From Exiguobacterium sp. s193 (GTDB lineage: Bacteria; Bacillota; Bacilli; Exiguobacteriales; Exiguobacteriaceae): 64,000 nt of DNA. The stretch is from NCBI RefSeq assembly GCF_018618755.1, contig NZ_JACSMR010000002.1, positions 248,001-312,000 of the forward strand. The letters are read 5' to 3'. Below, in pieces: positions 1 to 8,359 of this stretch; position 1 is the stretch's first letter; the number at the start of each line of letters is the position of its first letter. The translations under genes were made by a program, and so were the position numbers. A model generated the notes under the pieces. The model searched no databases, was not told the origin of the DNA, and worked only from the letters and a program-made list of their open reading frames with translations.

Positions 1-89
1 CGGATCGCAGACACGGCATGTGTCGCATTTTGGAACATGACGCCTTCGACGATGGCTTGTCCACCGATCGGCGCTTTAGCGGTTTTCAT
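1..89 (-). CDS. yqhQ: YqhQ-like DUF1385 protein, N-terminal fragment (runs off the window)
   Basis: The minus strand from 89 reads an ATG followed by a lysine-rich start and the glycine-rich stretch GGQAIVEGVMFQN, which is the conserved N-terminus of the DUF1385/YqhQ membrane protein family. In Bacillus this gene lies divergently beside aroQ (yqhS), as here. Only about 29 codons are visible and the 3' end is outside the window. No strong ribosome binding site is seen upstream. The function of the family is not established; later transmembrane segments cannot be checked. Confidence 0.75.
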   Translation of the reverse strand, partial: MKTAKAPIGGQAIVEGVMFQNATHAVSAI

Positions 90-247
90 ATATGAACGCA
101 TCCCATCTGAATTAAAATATCGTGTATCGTCAGTTTACTTGATTTTCTATGAAAAAACTACGGTTGACTGCTTTACAGAGGGGGCAATCTTTAGGAGGCG
201 GAAAACGTCTTATGATACAATAGGAAAGACGATATGGAGGTGATGGT

Positions 248-673
248 GTGCGGATATTGGTTTTAAATGGACCGAATCTCAATTTACTTGGAACACGTGA
301 ACCGGATACGTATGGTTCAAAGACGTTAACGGATTTAGAAACGTTGATTGTCGGTCGATTTCCTGAAATCGAGTTTAGATTCGAACAATCGAATCATGAA
401 GGCGTCATGCTTGATTGTCTCCATGCGGCACGCGCGTATGACGGGGTCGTGTTGAATGCTGCTGCTTACACGCATACGAGCATCGCTTTGCGTGACGCAA
501 TTGCGGCAATCGAGGTACCGACGATTGAAGTTCATTTATCGAACGTTCACGCGCGCGAAGAATTTCGACATCGCTCACTCATCGCACCGGTCTGTCGTGG
601 CGTCATTAGTGGACTTGGCATGACGGGATATGTATTAGCCGTCGAAGCATTACTCGATTCGAAAGCTACATAA
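248..673 (+). CDS. aroQ: 3-dehydroquinate dehydratase, type II
   Basis: Converts 3-dehydroquinate to 3-dehydroshikimate in the shikimate pathway (cytosolic dodecamer in this family). The 141-residue protein starts MRILVLNGPNLNLLGTREP, the type II signature with the catalytic Tyr at position 22 (DTYGS) and the arginine in TRE, and contains the NAAAYTHTS and VHLSNVHAREEFR active-site blocks. Start is GTG 248 with a strong GGAGGTGA site directly upstream. It is followed 20 nt later by a peptidase and then efp, the same order as B. subtilis yqhS-yqhT-efp, so the three probably form one transcript. The length is normal for the family (about 145). Confidence 0.95.
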   Translation: MRILVLNGPNLNLLGTREPDTYGSKTLTDLETLIVGRFPEIEFRFEQSNHEGVMLDCLHAARAYDGVVLNAAAYTHTSIALRDAIAAIEVPTIEVHLSNVHAREEFRHRSLIAPVCRGVISGLGMTGYVLAVEALLDSKAT

Positions 674-693
674 TTCAAAAGGGGGAAACAGAC

Positions 694-1758
694 ATGCAAC
701 ATCGTATTGAAGCATTACAATCTGCCTTAAAAGAACGTGATTTACCAGGACTTCTCGTGACGAAAGCGGAAAACATCCGCTATATTTCAGGGTTTACTGG
801 ATCGAGCGGTGCATGTCTCGTTACGGCCGAACATGCCTACTTCGTGACGGATTTCCGCTATACGGAACAAGCTGCGGACCAGGTCAAAGGGATGGAAATC
901 GTTCAGATTGACCGGTCAATCCCGGCGACGATGGGTGAACTGATTGCGGGTGCCCGCGTGCGTGCTGTCGGCGTTGAAAAAGATGCGATGACACTCGGTT
1001 CGTTCGAAGCGTATGACGAGGCATCAGCAATTGAACTGATTCCGACGACAGGAATCGTCGAAAACCTACGCTTGATTAAGGATTCATCAGAGATTAAGAT
1101 GGTTAAGGAAGCGGTAAAACTAGCGGACGCGACCTTTGACCACATCTTGACGTACATTCAGCCGGGAAGAACAGAACTTGAAGTTTCGAACGAGCTTGAA
1201 TTCTTCATGCGTAAACATGGGGCAACATCATCGTCATTCGATACGATCGTCGCTTCTGGATACCGTTCAGCGTTACCGCATGGTGTCGCGAGTCAGAAAG
1301 TCATCGAGACAGGAGAACTCGTTACGCTTGATTTTGGTGCGCTGTTGAACGGGTATGTCTCGGATATCACGCGAACAGTCGCCGTAGGACCAATCAACTC
1401 AGAACTACAAAAAATTTATGACACGGTCTTGCAAGCGCAATTGGCTGGAGTCGATGGGCTCCGTCCGGGCATTACGGGAATCGAAGCCGATGCGCTCACA
1501 CGGGACATCATTAAAGAAGCGGGATACGGCGAATACTTCGGTCACTCGACAGGACACGGAATCGGTCTTGAGGTACACGAAGGACCAGGACTTTCGTTCC
1601 GTTCGGAAACGAAACTTGAACCCGGTATGATCGTAACGGTCGAACCAGGCATTTATGTTCCGCAAGTCGGTGGATGCCGGATCGAGGATGATGTCTTGAT
1701 CACCGAATCAGGACGCGAAATTCTTTCGTCTTCACCAAAAGAACTCATTACACTTTAA
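694..1758 (+). CDS. yqhT: Xaa-Pro aminopeptidase (M24 metallopeptidase, YqhT-like)
   Basis: Predicted cytosolic aminopeptidase that removes N-terminal residues preceding proline. The 354-residue protein has the creatinase-like N-domain (about 1-125) and the pita-bread catalytic domain (about 130-354). Metal-ligand blocks are visible: the LDFG Asp, DITRT Asp, the HSTGHGIGLEVHEGP His and the two Glu in TVEPGIY and CRIEDD. A GGGGGAAA ribosome site precedes ATG 694. It sits between aroQ and efp, and its product could process proline-containing N-termini; the link to EF-P is only contextual. Confidence 0.92.
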   Translation: MQHRIEALQSALKERDLPGLLVTKAENIRYISGFTGSSGACLVTAEHAYFVTDFRYTEQAADQVKGMEIVQIDRSIPATMGELIAGARVRAVGVEKDAMTLGSFEAYDEASAIELIPTTGIVENLRLIKDSSEIKMVKEAVKLADATFDHILTYIQPGRTELEVSNELEFFMRKHGATSSSFDTIVASGYRSALPHGVASQKVIETGELVTLDFGALLNGYVSDITRTVAVGPINSELQKIYDTVLQAQLAGVDGLRPGITGIEADALTRDIIKEAGYGEYFGHSTGHGIGLEVHEGPGLSFRSETKLEPGMIVTVEPGIYVPQVGGCRIEDDVLITESGREILSSSPKELITL

Positions 1759-1786
1759 GTAAGATGAACATTTAGGAGGAACAATT

Positions 1787-2353
1787 ATGGTATCAGTAAA
1801 CGATCTAAAAACAGGCTTAACGATTAAAACTTCAGACGGAATGATTTGGCAAGTCCTTGAATTCCAACACGTAAAACCAGGTAAGGGTGCGGCATTCGTC
1901 CGTACGAAAATGCGTAACATCCGTAACGGAAACATCCAAGAGATGACATTCCGTGGTGGCGAACGTGTCGAGCGGGCCCACATCGAACGCAACAAGATGC
2001 AATACCTCTATCCAATGGGTGAGACATATGTCTTCATGGATACAGAATCATATGAACAAATGGAATTGACGACAGAACAAGTCGAAGCAGCACTTCCGTA
2101 CCTCCTTGAGAACATGGAAGTTCAAATCGCAGTCTACAATGGTGAAATCCTCGGACTCGAACTTCCGAACACGATTGTCATGACGATCGTTGAAGCAGAG
2201 CCAGGTGTCAAAGGCGATACGGCTTCGAACGTCAAGAAAAATGCGACGGTCGAAACGGGACACATCATTCACGTCCCACTCTTTATCGAAGCAGGAGAAA
2301 AAGTAACAGTTGATACGCGGACCGGTGATTTTACAGGACGCTACAACGGGTAA
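1787..2353 (+). CDS. efp: Translation elongation factor P
   Basis: Binds between the P and E sites of the ribosome and relieves stalling at consecutive prolines. The 188-residue protein has the three-domain EF-P layout; the domain I loop HVKPGKGAAF carries the lysine (about residue 33) that is modified in Bacillus (5-aminopentanol on Lys32). The C-terminal block ends in DTRTGDFTGRYNG. A TAGGAGGA site lies upstream of ATG 1787, and a strong terminator follows. In B. subtilis the spoIIIA operon comes next; here it is absent. Confidence 0.97.
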   Translation: MVSVNDLKTGLTIKTSDGMIWQVLEFQHVKPGKGAAFVRTKMRNIRNGNIQEMTFRGGERVERAHIERNKMQYLYPMGETYVFMDTESYEQMELTTEQVEAALPYLLENMEVQIAVYNGEILGLELPNTIVMTIVEAEPGVKGDTASNVKKNATVETGHIIHVPLFIEAGEKVTVDTRTGDFTGRYNG

Positions 2354-2366
2354 TTCAAATACGTCG

Positions 2367-2408
2367 GCGCCCCTTCATACTCGTTTTCGAGTCAAGGGGC
2401 GCTTTTTT
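2367..2408 (+). terminator. Intrinsic terminator after efp
   Basis: A 9-bp GC-rich stem (GCGCCCCTT 2367-2375 with AAGGGGCGC 2394-2402) is followed by six T residues. It ends the aroQ-yqhT-efp transcript. Confidence 0.9.
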
Positions 2409-2456
2409 CATTCGACGACACTTGCATCCTCTGGTATGACCAGTTAAACTTAATAT

Positions 2457-2484
2457 TTGAGTAGCCATTAGCACCTGGTATAAT
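2457..2484 (+). promoter_or_regulatory. accBC promoter overlapped by a FapR-like operator
   Basis: A -35 TTGAGT (2457-2462), 16-nt spacer and -10 TATAAT (2479-2484) precede accB. The spacer and -10 also hold TTAGCACCTGGTATAAT (2468-2484), which matches 13 of 17 positions of the known FapR operator TTAGTACCTGGTACTAA. FapR is the malonyl-CoA-responsive repressor of lipid synthesis in Bacillales, so control of acetyl-CoA carboxylase by its own product would be logical. The promoter is well supported; FapR binding is inference. Confidence 0.65.
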
Positions 2485-2521
2485 ATTATGGATGAATGTA
2501 TAGATGGGGGATGGAAAGAAG

Positions 2522-2977
2522 ATGAAAATCGATCAGTTGAAACAAGTCTTGGAAATGCTTGATCAATCAAGCGTCAATGAACTTTCTTTAGAAACGGACA
2601 CGTATAAATTAAAACTTAAAAAGCAAGGGGACGGCGTCACCGTGTCTCATCACGAACCTGTTGCTGTCGCACCTGTCGCGCAAAAAGCCATCGAGTCGGC
2701 TCCTGCAGCGACACCGGAAGTAGTCGAAGATACGACGGATACAGTCACGATCAATGCGTTGATGGTCGGGACATTCTATTCACGCGCAAATCCTGAAAAA
2801 CCTGCATTCGTTAAAGTAGGCGACCAAATTGAAGTCGGTCAAGTCGTTTGTATCCTAGAAGCGATGAAATTATTCAATAATTTAAACTCGGAAATCGCCG
2901 GAACTGTCGTCGAGATTCTCGTCGCAGATGGAGACCTTGTCGAATTTGGTCAACCACTCTTCCGGGTTCGTCCATAA
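2522..2977 (+). CDS. accB: Biotin carboxyl carrier protein of acetyl-CoA carboxylase
   Basis: Carries the biotin that shuttles CO2 in malonyl-CoA synthesis, the first step of fatty acid synthesis. The 151-residue protein has an N-terminal helical region ([15 protein letters not shown]), a Pro/Ala-rich linker (about 45-75) and a C-terminal biotinyl domain with the biotin-attachment motif [13 protein letters not shown] 2522 is chosen because it gives the family's normal start and has purine-rich GGGGG and GGAAAG stretches upstream; an in-frame ATG at 2504 would add six residues. accC follows 14 nt later. Confidence 0.93.
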   Translation: MKIDQLKQVLEMLDQSSVNELSLETDTYKLKLKKQGDGVTVSHHEPVAVAPVAQKAIESAPAATPEVVEDTTDTVTINALMVGTFYSRANPEKPAFVKVGDQIEVGQVVCILEAMKLFNNLNSEIAGTVVEILVADGDLVEFGQPLFRVRP

Positions 2978-2991
2978 GCGGGGTGATCAGA

Positions 2992-4344
2992 ATGGAAAAA
3001 CTATTAATTGCAAACCGTGGGGAGATTGCGGTTCGAATCATTCGGGCAGCGAAGGAACTCGGGATTAAAACGGTCGCGGTCTATTCGACTGCAGACCGGG
3101 AGGCACTTCATGTCCGGATGGCGGACGAAGCATATTGCATCGGCGATGTTAGTTCAACGTCTTCTTATCTGAATGTGACGAATATCCTGGCAGTTGCGAC
3201 GAATCGTAACGTTACGATGATTCACCCGGGATATGGGTTCCTGGCCGAAAACGTTGATTTTGCCGAAATGTGCGAAGCGTGCGGCATTAAATTCGTTGGT
3301 CCGACGTCTGAAGCAATCCGGCAGATGGGAATCAAGGACGTCGCGAAGAAAACGATGATTGCTTGTGATGTACCGGTCGTTCCAGGCTCTGACGGGACGG
3401 TCACGGATCAAGAAGCGATTGGTCTTGCTGAAGAAATCGGTTATCCGGTCATCATTAAGGCAACGGCAGGCGGCGGTGGACGCGGAATTCGTGTCGCCCG
3501 GACGAAACAGGAACTGATTGATGGACTGGAAGAAACGCGTCGCGAAGCAAAACAAGCATTTGGCAACAGCGATGTTTATTTGGAACGTTTCATCGAAGAA
3601 TTCCGTCATGTCGAAGTCCAAGTTCTTGCTGACCGACATGGAAACGTCATCCACCTCGGAGAACGCGATTGTACCGTCCAGCGCCGTATGCAAAAGTTGA
3701 TTGAAGAAGCACCGTCACCGGCTGTCAGTCAAGCGACACGTCTGAAGATGGGGGAAGCGGCGGTCAAAGCGGCAAAAGCCATCAATTATACGGGTGCCGG
3801 GACGATTGAATTTATTTTCGTCGAAGAGACGGAAGAGTTTTTCTTCATGGAAATGAATACCCGGATTCAAGTGGAGCATCCCGTGACAGAAATGATTACA
3901 GGGTTTGACCTCGTGCAAGCCCAGTTGCAGGTTGCGCTTGATCATCCGTTAGCGGTCCAACAAAAAGATATCGAATTCCGTGGTCATTCGATTGAATGTC
4001 GAATTAATGCGGAAGATCCGGACCATGATTTCCGTCCGCACGCAGGGCGCGTCACACAATATGTCGCACCTGGTGGGATGGGTATTCGAATCGACAGTGC
4101 CGTCTACCCAGGGTACATGATTCCGCCTTATTACGACTCGATGGTCGCGAAGTTGATCGTCCATGCGGAAACGCGGGAAGAAGCCTGTGCAAAAATGGAA
4201 CGGGCTTTGGCTGAATTTTGGATCGAAGGCGTCAAGACGACGATTCCGTTCCATCAGAAAGTATTACAACACCCTGTATTTCGTCGGGGGACCTTCACGA
4301 CGAAGTTTGCAGAACGTGAGTTAAAAGAGGCAATCGTAAAATGA
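2992..4344 (+). CDS. accC: Acetyl-CoA carboxylase, biotin carboxylase subunit
   Basis: ATP-dependent carboxylation of the biotin on AccB. The 450-residue protein begins [16 protein letters not shown], has the ATP-grasp glycine loop [11 protein letters not shown], the catalytic EEAPSPAVS and [14 protein letters not shown] blocks, and the C-terminal biotin carboxylase domain. Start ATG 2992 (GGGGTGATC upstream) matches the 449-450 residue family length; an in-frame GTG at 2983 is less likely. In B. subtilis the Asp23-family gene yqhY lies directly downstream; here accC is followed by a terminator and nusB. Confidence 0.96.
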   Translation: MEKLLIANRGEIAVRIIRAAKELGIKTVAVYSTADREALHVRMADEAYCIGDVSSTSSYLNVTNILAVATNRNVTMIHPGYGFLAENVDFAEMCEACGIKFVGPTSEAIRQMGIKDVAKKTMIACDVPVVPGSDGTVTDQEAIGLAEEIGYPVIIKATAGGGGRGIRVARTKQELIDGLEETRREAKQAFGNSDVYLERFIEEFRHVEVQVLADRHGNVIHLGERDCTVQRRMQKLIEEAPSPAVSQATRLKMGEAAVKAAKAINYTGAGTIEFIFVEETEEFFFMEMNTRIQVEHPVTEMITGFDLVQAQLQVALDHPLAVQQKDIEFRGHSIECRINAEDPDHDFRPHAGRVTQYVAPGGMGIRIDSAVYPGYMIPPYYDSMVAKLIVHAETREEACAKMERALAEFWIEGVKTTIPFHQKVLQHPVFRRGTFTTKFAERELKEAIVK

Positions 4345-4349
4345 ACGAG

Positions 4350-4383
4350 GACGGGAGTCGATGGATTTTACTCCCGTCTTTTT
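4350..4383 (+). terminator. Intrinsic terminator after accC
   Basis: A 9-bp stem (GACGGGAGT 4350-4358 with ACTCCCGTC 4370-4378) with a T5 tail ends the accBC transcript and separates it from nusB. Confidence 0.88.
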
Positions 4384-4462
4384 GGCGTTCACTATGTTTT
4401 TTGAAAGGGGATTGTGCTAAACTAATTGATTGAGAACGACAAAAAAAGGAGCACGTGAAATC

Positions 4463-4867
4463 ATGATGAAACGACACATGGCACGCGAACTCGCAGTACA
4501 ATCTTTGTTCCAAATGGAACTTTCTGACTTGTCTGCACAAGAGGCCATTGAATTCGCAGTAGAAGGTAAAGAATATGATACGTTTGTAGAACAATTAGTA
4601 GTTGGTGTAGAGACGAACAAAGAAGAAATCGATCAACACTTACGGGCGGCACTCGTCAACTGGTCGTTCGAACGTCTCGGAAACATCGAGCGGACGATTC
4701 TTCGCCTGGCCGTTTATGAATTGATGTTTGAACCAAAAATTCCGGTCCGCGTTACGATCAACGAAGCAATCGAATTGACAAAAGCGTTCGCAGACGAAGA
4801 AGCGACGAAAATCGTTAATGGTGTGCTTGGTAAAGTCGCACAACAAGCAGTCAAAGAAAATTCATAA
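4463..4867 (+). CDS. nusB: Transcription antitermination factor NusB
   Basis: RNA-binding partner of NusE (S10) in the rRNA antitermination complex. The 134-residue all-helical protein has the arginine-rich N-terminus MKRHMARELAVQSLFQMELS and the C-terminal blocks LRLAVYELMF and PVRVTINEAIELTKAFADEE that define the family. ATG 4463 (or the adjacent ATG 4466) follows AAAGGAG. folD follows after a 67-nt gap with no clear terminator, so the genes nusB to ispA may be one operon. Confidence 0.95.
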   Translation: MMKRHMARELAVQSLFQMELSDLSAQEAIEFAVEGKEYDTFVEQLVVGVETNKEEIDQHLRAALVNWSFERLGNIERTILRLAVYELMFEPKIPVRVTINEAIELTKAFADEEATKIVNGVLGKVAQQAVKENS

Positions 4868-4934
4868 GTAAACAGAGATAACCTTGTCTTAAGGTGCAGA
4901 GTGAAATGAATTATTTTGGGGGAGTGGACAAATC

Positions 4935-5768
4935 ATGGCAGTAGTAATCGATGGGAAAGAAATCGCAAAATCGTATCGTTTGAAGCTGAAAGAAGAAGTC
5001 GCACGTTTGAAAGAACAACGTATTCAACCCAAGTTAACCGTCATTTTGATTGGGGAAGATCCTGCAAGTCAGTCGTATGTCCGCGGTAAAGAAAAAGCGG
5101 CACAAGAGATTGGGATGGAGTCTGATTTGATTCGTCTTCCGGAAGAAACGTCGGAATCCGAGTTACTTCACTTGATTGAACGATTGAACGCGGACGCGAG
5201 TGTGCACGGGATTCTTGTCCAACTCCCATTACCGAAACAAATCGATGAGAGTAAAGTCATCTTCGCCATTTCACCAGATAAAGACGTCGATGGATTCCAT
5301 CCGGTCTCGGTCGGGAAAATGATGATTGGTGAACCAACCTTCTTACCGTGTACCCCAAATGGTATTCTGCACCTCGTCAAAGAAATGAATGTTCCAATCC
5401 AAGGCAGTCACGTCGTTGTCGTCGGCCGGAGTCAAATCGTCGGTAAACCAGTCGGCATGTTATTTTTAAATGAATCCGCAACGGTCAGCTACTGTCACTC
5501 GAAGACGGAAAACCTTGCTGAGATGACGCGTCAAGCGGATATTTTAATCGTCGCTGTCGGTGTCCCAAAATTGATTACGGCAGATATGGTCAAGCCGGAT
5601 GCTGTTGTCATCGATGTCGGCGTCAACCGTGTCGATGGGAAACTTGTCGGGGACGTTGAATTTGATTCGGTCAAAGAAGTCGCTTCAATGATCACGCCCG
5701 TTCCTGGCGGCGTCGGTCCGATGACGATCACGATGTTGCTCCATAATACAATTGAGGCAGCACGATGA
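4935..5768 (+). CDS. folD: Bifunctional methylene-THF dehydrogenase / methenyl-THF cyclohydrolase
   Basis: Interconverts methylene-, methenyl- and formyl-tetrahydrofolate for one-carbon metabolism. The 277-residue protein shows the catalytic YVRGKEKAAQEIG (Tyr/Lys), the substrate loop VQLPLP, the KDVDGFHPVSVGKM block and the NADP-binding VVVGRSQIVGKPVGMLF, ending with the PVPGGVGPMTITML signature. A GGGGGAGTGG site precedes ATG 4935. Its stop overlaps the xseA start (ATGA), which indicates translational coupling. Confidence 0.97.
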   Translation: MAVVIDGKEIAKSYRLKLKEEVARLKEQRIQPKLTVILIGEDPASQSYVRGKEKAAQEIGMESDLIRLPEETSESELLHLIERLNADASVHGILVQLPLPKQIDESKVIFAISPDKDVDGFHPVSVGKMMIGEPTFLPCTPNGILHLVKEMNVPIQGSHVVVVGRSQIVGKPVGMLFLNESATVSYCHSKTENLAEMTRQADILIVAVGVPKLITADMVKPDAVVIDVGVNRVDGKLVGDVEFDSVKEVASMITPVPGGVGPMTITMLLHNTIEAAR

Positions 5769-7084
5769 ATGATCCGCTTCAAGTTTCCGAGCTCGTCGGG
5801 TATGTGAAACGTGAACTTGAAAGTGATTCGCTGTTACAGCAAGTGCAGGTGGTGGGGGAAGTGTCGAACTTTAAACGACACTCTTCCGGTCACCTTTATT
5901 TTACGTTGAAGGATGACCAGTCACGGATGAAGGCAGTCATGTTTGCACGGGACGCAAGTCGGCTGAAATCGCCAATCAAGGACGGGATGCGTGTCGTCAT
6001 GACGGCACGGTTATCCGTTTACCTCGCTTCCGGCGAGATGCAACTTTACGTCGAACGGATGACGGAAGACGGGGTTGGTGCCCTGTATGAAGCATTTGTG
6101 CAGTTAAAAGAACAACTCGAAGCTCGTGGCTGGTTCGATTCAGGATTAAAAAAAGCACTGCCGGCGTTTCCGCAACGCGTTGGAATCATTACGTCACCAA
6201 AAGGTGCCGCACTTCATGATATCGCGACGACGCTCAGACGGCGTTATCCGCAAGCGGCAATCGTCTTTGCACCTGTGCTCGTCCAAGGAAAAGAGGCATC
6301 ACCGCAAATCGCTCGTGCGATTGAGCAGATGAACGCGCGTGACGCGTGTGATGTCTTAATCATCGGGCGGGGGGGCGGTTCAATCGAAGAACTGTGGGCG
6401 TTTAACGAAATGAATGTCGTTACGGCAATTTATGAGTCGACGATTCCGATTGTTTCTGCTGTCGGGCATGAGACGGATTTTACGATCAGTGACTTCGTTG
6501 CCGATGTCCGGGCAGCGACACCAACTGCAGCGGCGGAACTCGTGACCCCGGAAGCAGCGGATCTCGAAAAACGAATTAATGAGCTGAGTCGCCGACTGCT
6601 GCGTAACTATGACACTTATGTCAAAAATCGGCGGGAACAAGTGACGCGGCTCGCAATGAGTTATGGTTTAAAATCACCACGTGTCTTGCTTGGACTAAAA
6701 CAAGAACGCCTCGACCGGGCGGATATGCAGTTGAACCGGATCGGGAAACAACTTATTTTGACGAAACAACAAGACGTTGCCAACCTGTCAAACCGTCTCG
6801 CACGGATTCCGGTCCGGGAACGGCTTCAAGATCAATCCCGTGAAGTCGTCCGGATGCGGAAACAGTTAGAGCGGATTCGTCCGTTCATAAAGACGAAACA
6901 TGAACGACTACATCAGATGGTGGCGCGCCTTGACTCGGTCAGTCCGACGCGTGTCCTGTTGCGGGGGTATACGTATGTCGAGCAAAATGGAGAGGTCGTC
7001 CGGTCAGTCAAACATATGACGGATGATGCCTTTCGGGTTCAGTTTCACGACGGAAGTATCCTAGCTAAACGAGAGGATGAATGA
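5765..7084 (+). CDS. xseA: Exodeoxyribonuclease VII large subunit
   Basis: Catalytic subunit of the single-strand-specific exonuclease VII. The 439-residue protein has an N-terminal OB fold (about 1-110, with SGHLYFTLKDD), the catalytic domain with the signature VGIITSPKGAALHDI and the DVLIIGRGGGSIEELWAFN and SAVGHETDFTISDFVADVRAATPTAAAE blocks, then a long coiled-coil C-terminal region. It overlaps folD by 4 nt and xseB starts right behind it, the usual arrangement. Confidence 0.97.
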   Translation: MNDPLQVSELVGYVKRELESDSLLQQVQVVGEVSNFKRHSSGHLYFTLKDDQSRMKAVMFARDASRLKSPIKDGMRVVMTARLSVYLASGEMQLYVERMTEDGVGALYEAFVQLKEQLEARGWFDSGLKKALPAFPQRVGIITSPKGAALHDIATTLRRRYPQAAIVFAPVLVQGKEASPQIARAIEQMNARDACDVLIIGRGGGSIEELWAFNEMNVVTAIYESTIPIVSAVGHETDFTISDFVADVRAATPTAAAELVTPEAADLEKRINELSRRLLRNYDTYVKNRREQVTRLAMSYGLKSPRVLLGLKQERLDRADMQLNRIGKQLILTKQQDVANLSNRLARIPVRERLQDQSREVVRMRKQLERIRPFIKTKHERLHQMVARLDSVSPTRVLLRGYTYVEQNGEVVRSVKHMTDDAFRVQFHDGSILAKREDE

Positions 7085-7085
7085 G

Positions 7086-7307
7086 ATGGAAACGGAACAA
7101 TCATTTGAAGCGGCGTTAGAACGGTTAGAAGAAATCGTCGAATTGCTTGAAGAGGGTGAAGCCCCGTTAGAGCAAGCGATGACGCTGTATGAAGAAGGTG
7201 TCAAGCTGACGGCCCTTTGCCAAGGGAAATTGTCGACAGCGGAGAAAAAACTTGATTTGATCTTGGAGCAAGACGGCACGTTACGTGAAAAAGGGGGAGC
7301 ACAATGA
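7086..7307 (+). CDS. xseB: Exodeoxyribonuclease VII small subunit
   Basis: Small helical subunit that wraps the XseA coiled coil. The 73-residue protein has the family core SFEAALERLEEIVELLEEGEAPLEQAMTLYEEG. ATG 7086 is preferred: the GAGAGG at 7071-7076 is then 9 nt away. The upstream in-frame ATG at 7077 would leave no spacing. The stop overlaps the ispA start by 4 nt. Confidence 0.93.
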   Translation: METEQSFEAALERLEEIVELLEEGEAPLEQAMTLYEEGVKLTALCQGKLSTAEKKLDLILEQDGTLREKGGAQ

Positions 7308-8173
7308 TTGCCTTGATGGAATGGAAAACACAAGTGGAGCGTGCGCTTGCATCCTATATGGAACGACTTGATGCACCAGAACGGTTGCGCGACTCGATGC
7401 GCTATTCGTTAGACGCAGGAGGGAAACGTGTCCGTCCTGCGCTGATTTACGCGGTTCTTGATGCGTACGGGGTGGCCCGGACGGCAGGGGATGCGACAGC
7501 TGCAGCACTCGAGATGATTCATACATATTCGCTGATCCATGACGATCTGCCTGCAATGGACGATGACGACATGCGCCGCGGACGGAAGACGAACCATATC
7601 GAGTTTGACGAAGCGACAGCGATTTTAGCCGGTGATGCATTATTGACGAATGCTTTTACATGTCTGCTCGAAACGGAGGCACCGGCAGATGTCAAAGTTG
7701 AGCTGCTGGGACGTCTCGCAACGGCTGCCGGCGCAGCGGGGATGGTTGGCGGACAGCTCGACGACATGCTGGGAGAGCGTGGCGGAATTGATGACGTCGA
7801 AGCACTTGAATCGATCCACCGGCGCAAGACAGGGGCACTCTTGGTGTTCGCCGTCGAAGCGGGTGGTTTGCTTGCAGGGGCGAGTGCGACTGATTTAGCA
7901 CACTTAAAACGCTACGGTCGTCATCTCGGAATCGCCTTCCAAATCCAAGATGACATTTTAGATGTAACAGGAGATGCTGAAAAGATTGGGAAACCGGTCG
8001 GAAGCGATGAAGGAAACGATAAAGCGACGTATCCGAAACTACTCGGCTTAGAGGGTGCGAAGACAGCGTTAGACGCACAAGTCGAGGCGGCAGAAGAAGC
8101 GATTCTAGCACTATCAGTCGAAGCGACGACGCTGAAGGACCTGTTAGACTTCGTTGTCAAGCGTGATCACTGA
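7304..8173 (+). CDS. ispA: Farnesyl diphosphate synthase
   Basis: Condenses DMAPP/GPP with IPP to farnesyl diphosphate, precursor of undecaprenyl phosphate, quinones and carotenoids. The 289-residue trans-prenyltransferase has the GGKRVRP motif, the first Asp-rich motif DDLPAMDDDDMRRG, the KTGALL lysine and the second Asp-rich motif FQIQDDILD. Start ATG 7304 overlaps the xseB stop and follows GGGGGAG. A terminator lies downstream before dxs. Confidence 0.96.
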   Translation: MIALMEWKTQVERALASYMERLDAPERLRDSMRYSLDAGGKRVRPALIYAVLDAYGVARTAGDATAAALEMIHTYSLIHDDLPAMDDDDMRRGRKTNHIEFDEATAILAGDALLTNAFTCLLETEAPADVKVELLGRLATAAGAAGMVGGQLDDMLGERGGIDDVEALESIHRRKTGALLVFAVEAGGLLAGASATDLAHLKRYGRHLGIAFQIQDDILDVTGDAEKIGKPVGSDEGNDKATYPKLLGLEGAKTALDAQVEAAEEAILALSVEATTLKDLLDFVVKRDH

Positions 8174-8244
8174 GAAGAGCATGTGGCAGAGTAAATACAA
8201 ACATTCGATTAAAAAATATCCAGTCAGTTTGTCTACCGTCTTGG

Positions 8245-8269
8245 GACGACGCTTGGCGTCGTCTTTTTT
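8245..8269 (+). terminator. Intrinsic terminator after ispA
   Basis: An 8-bp stem (GACGACGC 8245-8252 with GCGTCGTC 8256-8263), 3-nt loop and T6 tail. It separates the nusB-ispA group from dxs. Confidence 0.9.
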
Positions 8270-8359
8270 ATGTGCCAGGAATGTGGCGTTCATCTGATTG
8301 TTCTAGTACAATGTAGGGTACAAACGATATAAGAATGTAAGGAAAAGAGGCGGTAAGGT

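Noticed and set aside
37-243. Open frame of 68 codons upstream of aroQ
   Set aside because: No ribosome site, low-quality composition, and it covers the start of the divergent yqhQ gene and the promoter region of aroQ.
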